Assembly: GCA_015233295.1 (NCBI GenBank)
Contig: JADFYC010000082.1
Coordinates: 1,303 to 11,396, forward strand
Length of the DNA stretch: 10,094 nucleotides
From: Deltaproteobacteria bacterium
Lineage (GTDB): Bacteria > Desulfobacterota > JADFXK01
Direction of reading: 5' to 3'
The number at the start of each line of letters is the position of its first letter. Within the stretch, counting starts at the first letter, position 1. The position numbers were made by a program, and so were the translations under genes. This document shows, in pieces, positions 1-6,410 of the stretch. The notes under the pieces are model-generated. The model searched no databases. It was not told where the DNA came from and worked only from the letters and a program-made list of their open reading frames with translations.

Positions 1-2002
1 CACCACGGAAAAATTCTATAATCTGATGACCGATCTGGTGTTCATCCCCAACTCGCCCACTTTGATGAATGCCGGCCGGGCCTTGGGCCAGTTATCCGCC
101 TGCTTCGTCTTACCGGTGGACGATTCCATAGACAGCATTTTTGAAGCCATCAAGAATACGGCCATCATCCATAAAAGCGGCGGGGGCACCGGTTTTTCCT
201 TTTCCCGCATCCGGCCCAAAAGTGACCCGGTAAAATCAACCACCGGCATCTCCAGCGGCCCCATTTCCTTCATGACCGTGTTTGATGTGGCCACTGAAAC
301 GATCAAGCAAGGCGGCACCCGACGTGGCGCCAACATCGGCCTGCTCAGGGTCGATCATCCGAATATCATAGAATTCATCCATGCCAAATCATCCACCGAC
401 CGGCTCAACAATTTCAACTTATCGGTTTTGATTACCGATGAGTTCATGGATGCGGTCCACAAAGGCGCCTCCTTTGAACTGGTTAGCCCTCGGACTAAAG
501 CTGTGGTCAAGGCCCTGCCGGCAGTTGAAATATTTAACCATCTGGTCAGCGCCGCGTGGGAAACCGGTGAACCGGGCGTAGTCTTCGCCGATACGGTCAA
601 CCGACGAAACTTCACTCCCCAATTGGGTGAGATGGAGGCCACCAACCCCTGTGGCGAGCAACCTCTGCTGCCCTATGAATCCTGCAATCTGGGTTCGATC
701 AACCTGGCTAGAATGGTCACGCCGTCAGGTCGGATTGACTATCCCCGGTTGGAAGAGACGATCAAAACGGCCGTCCACTTCTTAGACAACGTCATCGACG
801 TAAATCAATTTCCACTCCCCCAAATCGAGGAGATGACCAAAAAAACACGCAAAATCGGTCTCGGGGTGATGGGCTTTGCCGACATGCTCATTCAACTGGG
901 TATCCCTTATGACTCAGACCAGTCGGGCAAGATATCCGGCGAGATAATGGGGGTTATGGCCGCCCAGGCCCGCCAGGCTTCAGCCGAGTTGGGACGCATC
1001 CGGGGCAATTTTCCGGCTTTCCAGGGGAGCACCCATCCTCGTAACGGCTTCGAACATATGCGCAACGCCACCACCACCACCATTGCCCCCACCGGGACCA
1101 TAAGCATCATTGCCGGATGTTCCAGCGGCATAGAACCATTGTTCGCCATCAGCTTTTTCCGCCGGGTATTGGACGATGATCGACTCCTGGAGGTCAATCC
1201 CCAATTTGCCCAGCTAGCCAACCAGATGGGGTTTTATTCTCAAGAATTGATGGAAGACATTGCCAAGTCGGGCTCCATAAGAAACCTGGCCGGGATACCC
1301 GACGAAGTCAAACGGCTGTTTGTTACTTCCCACGACGTCAGTCCGGAATGGCATATCAAGATTCAAGCGGCATTTCAAAAACACACGGATAATGCTGTGT
1401 CAAAAACGATCAACTTCCCGGCCGCGGCCACCTTAGAGGATGTGGAAAAGGCATTTTTCATGGCCCACCGCTCCGGATGCAAAGGCGTAACCATATATCG
1501 CTATGGTTCCAGACCCCACCAGGTCCTCAATATCGGCGACCGCAAGGCGGAAGATTCCATTACCCCGCGAGCCAGACCGGTTCGTACCAGAGGTGCAACG
1601 GAGCGCATCATCACCGGTTGCGGCAAATTGTACGTCACGGTCAACACCGATGACTACGGCGTTTGCGAGGTCTTCGCTCAGATGGGCAAAACCGGCGGCT
1701 GCTCCGCTTCCCAGATTGAGGCCACCGGACGTCTCATTTCGCTGGCCTTGCGCTCCGGAGTAAAAGTCGATGCTATTCTTAAACAACTCTTGAATATCCG
1801 GTGCCCCTCCCCCACCTGGAACAATGGCCAACAGGTGCTGTCTTGTTCCGATGCCATCGCCAAGGTGTTGAAGAGTTATGTCAACTCCGATATTGAAGAT
1901 TCCGATGATCTGCCCAATTTCTGCCCGGATTGTGGGTGTAAAGTTGAGCATGAAGGCGGGTGCCTATCCTGCCGCTCTTGTGGGTATTCCCGGTGCAGTT
2001 GA
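1..2002 (+). CDS. nrdJ: Adenosylcobalamin-dependent (class II) ribonucleotide reductase, 5'-truncated
   Basis: This enzyme reduces ribonucleotides to deoxyribonucleotides in the cytoplasm, using a thiyl radical made from adenosylcobalamin, so it needs no oxygen. The frame is open to the left edge (codons from position 2). The first in-frame ATG, at 26, lies inside the conserved core, so the true start and roughly 80-100 N-terminal residues are probably outside the window. Counting from that ATG, PNSPTLMNAG is at 8-17. The first redox Cys is C26 (SACFVLP). NPCGEQPL at 207-214 supplies Asn207, the radical Cys209 and Glu211. The second redox Cys is C220 (ESCNLGSINL). PTGTISIIAG falls in the middle of the barrel. 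The tail has a Cys-rich segment (C633, C636, C638, C646, C649, C652, C657) that fits the class II metal-binding/thiol-shuttle end. No oxygen-dependent NrdA/B partner is visible. The family call is very secure. Confidence 0.96.
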   Translation, partial: TTEKFYNLMTDLVFIPNSPTLMNAGRALGQLSACFVLPVDDSIDSIFEAIKNTAIIHKSGGGTGFSFSRIRPKSDPVKSTTGISSGPISFMTVFDVATETIKQGGTRRGANIGLLRVDHPNIIEFIHAKSSTDRLNNFNLSVLITDEFMDAVHKGASFELVSPRTKAVVKALPAVEIFNHLVSAAWETGEPGVVFADTVNRRNFTPQLGEMEATNPCGEQPLLPYESCNLGSINLARMVTPSGRIDYPRLEETIKTAVHFLDNVIDVNQFPLPQIEEMTKKTRKIGLGVMGFADMLIQLGIPYDSDQSGKISGEIMGVMAAQARQASAELGRIRGNFPAFQGSTHPRNGFEHMRNATTTTIAPTGTISIIAGCSSGIEPLFAISFFRRVLDDDRLLEVNPQFAQLANQMGFYSQELMEDIAKSGSIRNLAGIPDEVKRLFVTSHDVSPEWHIKIQAAFQKHTDNAVSKTINFPAAATLEDVEKAFFMAHRSGCKGVTIYRYGSRPHQVLNIGDRKAEDSITPRARPVRTRGATERIITGCGKLYVTVNTDDYGVCEVFAQMGKTGGCSASQIEATGRLISLALRSGVKVDAILKQLLNIRCPSPTWNNGQQVLSCSDAIAKVLKSYVNSDIEDSDDLPNFCPDCGCKVEHEGGCLSCRSCGYSRCS

Positions 2003-2022
2003 CGCGGCCCGGCTTCTTCCAT

Positions 2023-2297
2023 ATGAGAGGAGACCCCGTTAAGGAGAAAGCTCACGATATCAAAAATGTCTCGGTTGAAGGTGACTCGCTGGTCTTGACT
2101 ATTGACGTTAATGAAAAAAGGTTCCAATTAAAGGAGATTTCCCTGTATTTCAAAAAGCATCATATCAAGAAATAAATGTTTTCGAAATATCACCATCGGG
2201 TTATGGGATACATTGGCCGCTGTTAGATGAAGACATTTCCATAGATGGGTTGCTCGGAATTTCTCGTGCCCCTGTATGGCAACGAAAGAGCGCATAG
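2023..2297 (+). pseudogene. DUF2442-type small protein, interrupted by a -1 frameshift
   Basis: Two frames together make one recognisable protein. Frame 1, from the ATG at 2023, gives HDIKNVSVEGDSLVLTID and RFQLKEIS, then reaches a TAA at 2173-2175. From about 2157 the other frame continues with FEISPSGYGIHWPLLDED and SIDGLLGI and ends at the TAG at 2295-2297. From memory, FEISPSGYGIHWP followed by DEDxSIDGLLGI is the C-terminal signature of this DUF2442-type family. The span is 275 bases, one short of 92 codons including the stop. That fits loss of one A in the A5 run at 2152-2156. It may be a real mutation, a sequencing error, or a -1 frameshift read at C AAA AAG. The start is uncertain because no good ribosome site precedes 2023. 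Relatives are often small genes beside DUF4160-type partners; none is present here. Molecular function is unknown. Confidence 0.8.
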
Positions 2298-2387
2298 TCA
2301 AAAAATTTTTTTAAGGTCTATAGCACTGGCCAGGTCGACGGTTCTACCGGCAAACAGGCCCGGAGTTACTTCATTTAACCGCTCATG

Positions 2388-2393
2388 AAAGGA
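2388..2393 (+). promoter_or_regulatory. Ribosome binding site for the 115-residue exported protein
   Basis: AAAGGA lies seven bases before the ATG at 2401. It supports that start over the out-of-frame ATG at 2385. Confidence 0.6.
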
Positions 2394-2400
2394 ACCTGCC

Positions 2401-2748
2401 ATGAAAAAAATCCTTGTAACAACCACCATGGTCCTCGCCGTCCTGATCTGGGCGATAGTGTCTTTCGGACAAATGAATATCATCGGTGATGAGGAGCGGG
2501 ACAAAAAAAAAGGCAAATACAAAGGAATCGTCAAATTTGAGGAAAGAGTGGTTAAAGGGGACGAAAAGAAACAAGGTGACTACACCGTAGAATTCGAATG
2601 CGGTCGGTTGGAAGGCGAAGAAGAAGTCAGAACCGGAAGAAAATGCCGGATATCCAAGGTAGGAAGCGAGTATTTCATCGACACAGATAGCAGCACCCCC
2701 TATGAATCAGAATTCATGGCCTCCTGGGTTTGTTGTGAAAATTATTAG
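2401..2748 (+). CDS. Small exported or membrane-anchored protein of unknown function
   Basis: The 115-residue protein begins with a typical signal or anchor segment: Lys2-Lys3, then a hydrophobic stretch at about residues 4-22 (LVTTTMVLAVLIWAIVSFG). Cleavage could follow SFG, but no clear lipobox is seen, so it may stay anchored. The rest is highly charged, with Lys/Glu-rich runs at 30-60, and looks mainly beta or disordered. Four cysteines (C67, C82 and the pair C111-C112) could form disulfides or bind a metal outside the cytoplasm. A good Shine-Dalgarno precedes the start. It stands alone between the broken DUF2442 gene and the DUF72 gene, both on the same strand. No family is recognised and no function is proposed. 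Codon use, the signal peptide and the ribosome site make it a credible real gene. Confidence 0.7.
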   Translation: MKKILVTTTMVLAVLIWAIVSFGQMNIIGDEERDKKKGKYKGIVKFEERVVKGDEKKQGDYTVEFECGRLEGEEEVRTGRKCRISKVGSEYFIDTDSSTPYESEFMASWVCCENY

Positions 2749-2803
2749 GCATTCCTCAACCTGGGTCCAATTCGTTTTCTTCTTCCCAACCATAAGATGA
2801 CCG

Positions 2804-3547
2804 ATGATAACCTCGCAGGTACATTTTGTTGGAACCTCAGGGTTCTATTACGATGTCTGGCAGGATGTTTTCTATCCAACGGGTCTGGTTAAAAAAAACC
2901 GGCTGGCTCATTATGTGAAACACTTCAACACGGTGGAACTCAATAACCCGTTTTATCGGTTACCCAAAGAAAGCACCTTTGCGGGATGGCGCGATAAGGC
3001 CCCGGCGGGATTCGTCTTCAGCCTGAAAGCCTCCCGCTTTATCACCCATATCAAGAAACTGGCCAATGTGAGCGAGGCGGTGGTCACCTTCTTGGGCCGG
3101 GCCAGACATCTCCAGGACCATCTGGGGCCGGTCCTCTTCCAGTTGCCACCCACCCTGAAGCGGGATGATCTTTTATTAAAAGATTTTCTATCGTCACTTC
3201 CAGTGGATTGCCCCAAAGTGATTGAATTCCGACACCCGTCTTGGTATGTTGACACCATTTATCAGATGCTGGCCGAACACAAAATGGGTTTCTGTATTCA
3301 TGATGCTGTTGATGCCCCCACGCCCTTACAATTGTCTTTGGCCGACATGATCTATCTCCGTTTCCACGGCCCGGACAAGGGCTACCGGGGGACCTACGGC
3401 CAGGCAGGTCTGACCCACCCGGCCGCCTGGGCGCGGGAGACCCTGTCCAACCACCCCCATATTCGGCTATATGCCTACTTCAACAATACGGCAGGCGCGG
3501 CCTTGAACGACGCCGTCATATTCCGAGATTTCATCCACACGCCCTGA
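2804..3547 (+). CDS. DUF72 (YecE-like) family protein
   Basis: The 247-residue protein matches the DUF72/YecE family over its full length, which is normal for the family. These proteins have a TIM-barrel fold; their reaction is not established. Landmarks in order are GTSGFYYDVW at 10-19, VELNNPFYRLP at 44-54, FSLKASRFITHIKKL at 72-86, GPVLFQLPP at 108-116, IEFRHPSW at 140-147, YLRFHGPDKGYRGTYG at 184-199 and YAYFNNTAGAALNDA at 223-237. The conserved GTSG only ten residues in supports the ATG at 2804. The ribosome site is weak, and another ATG at 2797 is out of frame. The gene is separated from its neighbours by 55 bases upstream and about 210 bases to the next start, so it may be a single-gene unit. 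Family is sure; function is unknown. Confidence 0.93.
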   Translation: MITSQVHFVGTSGFYYDVWQDVFYPTGLVKKNRLAHYVKHFNTVELNNPFYRLPKESTFAGWRDKAPAGFVFSLKASRFITHIKKLANVSEAVVTFLGRARHLQDHLGPVLFQLPPTLKRDDLLLKDFLSSLPVDCPKVIEFRHPSWYVDTIYQMLAEHKMGFCIHDAVDAPTPLQLSLADMIYLRFHGPDKGYRGTYGQAGLTHPAAWARETLSNHPHIRLYAYFNNTAGAALNDAVIFRDFIHTP

Positions 3548-3636
3548 CCGGATTTTCCAATACTCCGATGAGAGACTGAGGTATGCCCCCCTTATCTAAC
3601 ATGGCGTTATAAATTGGGAAAAATATAATCTTAAAC

Positions 3637-3682
3637 AAAGTGAAAAGTATACCTTGACACTTTGCACTTTATGGTATATCTT
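3637..3682 (+). promoter_or_regulatory. Sigma70-like promoter with MerR-type inverted repeats
   Basis: TTGACA at 3654-3659 and TATCTT at 3677-3682 are 17 bases apart. Two inverted repeats overlap this promoter: GTATACC (3647-3653) with GGTATAT (3673-3679), six of seven paired, and AAAGTG (3637-3642) with CACTTT (3658-3663, again at 3665-3670). Transcription would start near 3689, so the ATG at 3662 cannot be the start of the regulator. Binding and autoregulation by the downstream MerR protein are inferred. Confidence 0.6.
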
Positions 3683-3746
3683 AGAGATCAAATGCCCTCG
3701 GCGATTCTTTTCGATTTTCCCGGTGCAATCATATGCTTCAGAGCGG

Positions 3747-3752
3747 TAAGGA
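3747..3752 (+). promoter_or_regulatory. Ribosome binding site that favours a TTG start
   Basis: TAAGGA lies five bases upstream of an in-frame TTG at 3758. The alternative ATG at 3803 lacks a comparable site, and the ATG at 3662 lies inside the predicted promoter. Confidence 0.5.
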
Positions 3753-3757
3753 CTCAT

Positions 3758-4465
3758 TTGGAAAATATAAAGAAGATAAACCGCCCCAAACCAGGCTTGC
3801 GGATGAAGGCACTCATGGACAACACCGGCTTACCCAAGTCCACCATCTTGCATTACGCCGCCCAAGGGTTGTTGCCGGATCCGATTAAAACCAGCCCCAA
3901 TATGGCCTATTACGATCCGGCCTGTGTGGACCGGCTCAAGTATATCAAAATGCTTCAGGAGAAGTATCGTCTTCCGCTGGCCAAAATTAAGACATTTCTT
4001 AACTTGCAGGATCAGGGCCGGGATGTGACGCCTTTGCTCGAACTCAGCCAGGTTATCTTCGGCCATATGGAGGGACCGGTTTTAGATGAGGCAGCCCTCT
4101 GCCAGGCTACCGGTCTTAGCGCATATCAATTAACGGGGCTTATCAGGGCTAATTTGATCTTGCCGCTGGAACCGGGCTGTTACAATCAAGACGATGTTAG
4201 GGCGGCCAAGGTTTACAGGGAAGCTCTGGCCAATGGATTAGATATCTCCGACCTCGCCTTTTACCCGGCCATGGGGAAAGAGATTGTAGACCACGAAATG
4301 CGGTTACGGAGCCGTTTGACCCGTCATTTGCCGGATGACCAGGATGCCGCCATCACCAAGCAAATGGTTATCGACGCCAGAACACTACGAAGCTACGTCA
4401 TAGACCGCCTTTTTCAGCATCGGGTCGCGGCGGCTATAGACTTAAAAAACGATGGTCTGCTCTGA
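3758..4465 (+). CDS. MerR-family transcriptional regulator with a second MerR-like HTH
   Basis: This is a DNA-binding regulator of about 235 residues when started at TTG 3758. The frame is also open from an ATG at 3662, and ATG 3803 is another option. Residues 16-81 form a MerR winged helix: MDNTGLPKSTILHY, then AAQGLLP, the wing, and a helix with DRLKYIKMLQ and LPLAKIKTFL. Residues 111-169 look like a second, diverged copy: LCQATGLSAYQLTGLI, RANLILP, YNQDDVRAAKVY and GLDISDL. A helical, charged C-terminus follows. No cysteine set for metal sensing is evident, so the signal is unknown. The stop TGA overlaps the next start ATG by one base (TGATG), so it is probably translationally coupled to the flavoprotein gene and is likely to control it and itself through the promoter dyad. 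MerR assignment is strong; the two-HTH reading is by eye. Confidence 0.85.
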   Translation: MENIKKINRPKPGLRMKALMDNTGLPKSTILHYAAQGLLPDPIKTSPNMAYYDPACVDRLKYIKMLQEKYRLPLAKIKTFLNLQDQGRDVTPLLELSQVIFGHMEGPVLDEAALCQATGLSAYQLTGLIRANLILPLEPGCYNQDDVRAAKVYREALANGLDISDLAFYPAMGKEIVDHEMRLRSRLTRHLPDDQDAAITKQMVIDARTLRSYVIDRLFQHRVAAAIDLKNDGLL

Positions 4466-6309
4466 TGAACCGTCTCTGGGAACATCTGCCTGTGATTATC
4501 GGCGCGGCCTATATAACCCTGGTCGGCATCCGACATTTCCAGATTCAAACCGTCCGTTTCTGGAGCCTGGTCGGCTTAATCTTGACCTCCGCGGCCATGT
4601 ATCGGCTCAAAAAACACGGCGGCGTTTCGGCTATCGCCACAGGCTTTTTGGTCTACATGATCATTAACGTCGTGGCGTTTTGGAGCGGACCGGCCAGCCT
4701 GGCCGCGGCCCTGGCCGCATATCCCACCACCTTTCTCTACGCCTCGTTCCTGGTGGTGACGGCTGGGCCGGCTCTCCTGAGTAAACGCTACTTCACCGAA
4801 TATTTCGCTCGGAAAACCACCCCGAAAGCGGTTTGGGAGACCGGAATTTTCAAGATCATCAACCGAAACATGACTTGGGCCTGGGCCGGCCTCTTTGCGG
4901 TCTGCCTGATGGTGAGCTTCATACCCACTTTATTGAAGTTACCCGAAGGCGGATTAACCGGAGTCCTATTCGGATTGGTCTTCCCTTCGGCTATTCTGCT
5001 GGGTATCGGGGCGCCTTTTAATAAAAGATATCCAGGATATTATCAACGCAAACTCGGACTGTCTCCTGTTACCGCGCCGGACTCCAGGGCGATGGACAGC
5101 CCTCCCACCTTCGATCAACCGCAGTTACCCAAGACAGAGGAGAATAGTATGGCCGACAAACTAAGAGTGGTCGCCCTCAACGGTTCCCCCCATGCGGGGA
5201 TAGGCAATACCAGTCTGATGATCCAAATGATCAAGACTGGATTGCCCAGACAAGATGTTGACGTGGAAGAGATATTTCTATCCGAAAAGAGAATAGAGTA
5301 TTGTGTCGGCTGCGCTTTATGCTTAGAGAAGGGGAAGTGCTGGCGGTTAGACGATCACGCTGAAATTATGGATAAATTATTGATAGCTGATGGCATAATT
5401 CTGGGCTCGCCGGTCTACTTCGGGCACGTCACCGCCCAGATGAAAACTTTCCTGGACCGCTCGGTGGCCTTTGCACATAAACTCAGAACAACATGGAAGC
5501 CTGGTCTGGCTATATGTGTTTCGGCAGGTTTGGGCGAAACGGATACAGCCCACTACCTGGCCTCGTTATTGAATGTTTACGGCGCTTCTTCAGTGGGGGA
5601 GTTCACTGCTATCGCCATCAACCCTGGCGCTTTTCTCGGTAAGGAGTCGGTGGAAGCCAGAGCCGATGATCTGGTCGGCACTCTGATCAGAGCGATGCGG
5701 GAAAAAAGGCGTTACCCAGTCACCAGCCATAATTATCTCCTGTACTTGTTCATGAGAGACCTGATCCAACGAGAAAAGGACTTCATGAAAGACGACTATG
5801 AGTACTGGCAAAAGGAAGGGCTGTTTGAAGGAATCGAAAAATATGTTAAACAGGAGTTTGCCAGACCGGTGGCTGACCCGGAAATGAGGAAGGCCTGGCT
5901 TTCGGACATGATCTTAAAAGAAAAAGCCAAATTTAAGAATGAGAAGAAGCCGGACAAACCATCTTCCACTCCCACCGGTCCCCAGGCGGCCACGACCTGT
6001 CTGGATATGCTCAAAATCATGCCTTTAGGTTTCAAAAGCGACCGAGCCGGCGACCTGGCGGCCATTTATCAGTTTGAAATCAGCGGATCAGAAGACTTCA
6101 TCAGTCACTTGAAGATAGCCGACGGCCAGTGTGTGTATCACGATGGACCCGCCCCAGCCCCGGATGTGATCATAAAATCTCCCGCCGATGTCTGGCTGGC
6201 TATCTCCCGGGGGGAATTGGACGGCCAGGCCGCCTTCATGTCCGGCAAATACAAAGTTGAAGGGAACATCGGATTGTTACTCAAACTCAAAAGCATGTTT
6301 GGCTCTTGA
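4465..6309 (+). CDS. Membrane domain - iron-sulfur flavoprotein - SCP2-like lipid-binding fusion
   Basis: The 614-residue protein has three parts. Residues 1-186 are membrane-embedded with about six helices (near 8-22, 31-46, 54-74, 87-105, 136-156 and 164-184), of unrecognised family. A Pro-rich linker at 199-228 follows. Residues 229-470 are flavodoxin-like, of the NADPH-dependent FMN reductase/iron-sulfur flavoprotein type: the FMN phosphate loop is LNGSPHAGIGNT (238-249), GSPVYFGHVTAQMKTFLDR is at 314-332, and C280, C283, C286 and C292 form C-x2-C-x2-C-x5-C, the compact 4Fe-4S motif of such proteins. Residues 513-612 resemble SCP2 sterol-carrier domains, with PDVIIKSPADVWLAISRGEL and AAFMSGKYKVEGNIGLLLKL. 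I infer electron transfer onto or from a lipid or quinone-like ligand at the membrane. It is coupled to the MerR gene by TGATG. A second start at 5149 may give a soluble form. Confidence 0.88.
   Translation: MNRLWEHLPVIIGAAYITLVGIRHFQIQTVRFWSLVGLILTSAAMYRLKKHGGVSAIATGFLVYMIINVVAFWSGPASLAAALAAYPTTFLYASFLVVTAGPALLSKRYFTEYFARKTTPKAVWETGIFKIINRNMTWAWAGLFAVCLMVSFIPTLLKLPEGGLTGVLFGLVFPSAILLGIGAPFNKRYPGYYQRKLGLSPVTAPDSRAMDSPPTFDQPQLPKTEENSMADKLRVVALNGSPHAGIGNTSLMIQMIKTGLPRQDVDVEEIFLSEKRIEYCVGCALCLEKGKCWRLDDHAEIMDKLLIADGIILGSPVYFGHVTAQMKTFLDRSVAFAHKLRTTWKPGLAICVSAGLGETDTAHYLASLLNVYGASSVGEFTAIAINPGAFLGKESVEARADDLVGTLIRAMREKRRYPVTSHNYLLYLFMRDLIQREKDFMKDDYEYWQKEGLFEGIEKYVKQEFARPVADPEMRKAWLSDMILKEKAKFKNEKKPDKPSSTPTGPQAATTCLDMLKIMPLGFKSDRAGDLAAIYQFEISGSEDFISHLKIADGQCVYHDGPAPAPDVIIKSPADVWLAISRGELDGQAAFMSGKYKVEGNIGLLLKLKSMFGS
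5136..5142 (+). promoter_or_regulatory. Internal Shine-Dalgarno for a soluble flavoprotein-SCP2 form
   Basis: AGAGGAG lies six bases before an in-frame ATG at 5149 (Met229), exactly where the membrane part ends and the flavodoxin domain begins. Initiation here would give a 386-residue cytoplasmic protein with no membrane helices. The site is stronger than any seen at 4465. Confidence 0.6.
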
Positions 6310-6318
6310 TTCAATGAA

Positions 6319-6361
6319 TTAATCTGCATTAATCTGCGCCATCTGCGGATCTATTTCTGCG
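6319..6361 (+). repeat. Short tandem ATCTGC repeats
   Basis: ATCTGC occurs at 6322, 6332 and 6341, and TTCTGC at 6355, giving a decaying direct repeat of about 10 bases between two genes. From memory, strings of this kind recur in intergenic regions of environmental bacterial genomes; this was not checked. Confidence 0.55.
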
Positions 6362-6410
6362 GCCAGGTTTTTTCTTGAAAGGCTAGAACTCAGTATCGGA
6401 CTACCAGAAC

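Noticed and set aside
1433..1951. 172-residue open frame antisense to nrdJ
   Set aside because: It lies wholly inside a strongly conserved gene on the other strand and shows no recognisable motif; a codon-bias shadow.
1960..2022. Start of the DUF2442-type ORF at the ATG at 1960, overlapping nrdJ
   Set aside because: The extra residues repeat no family feature and overlap the conserved Cys-rich end of nrdJ. The ATG at 2023 is closer to where homology begins.
2300..2312. A6T7 tract as a terminator or promoter element
   Set aside because: It has no GC stem before it and no well-spaced -35/-10 pair; probably just an AT-rich spacer.
3662..3757. N-terminal extension of the MerR gene from the ATG at 3662
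   Set aside because: It overlaps the predicted -35/-10 region, lacks a ribosome site, and its translation (rich in Phe/Ile, no motif) does not resemble MerR proteins.
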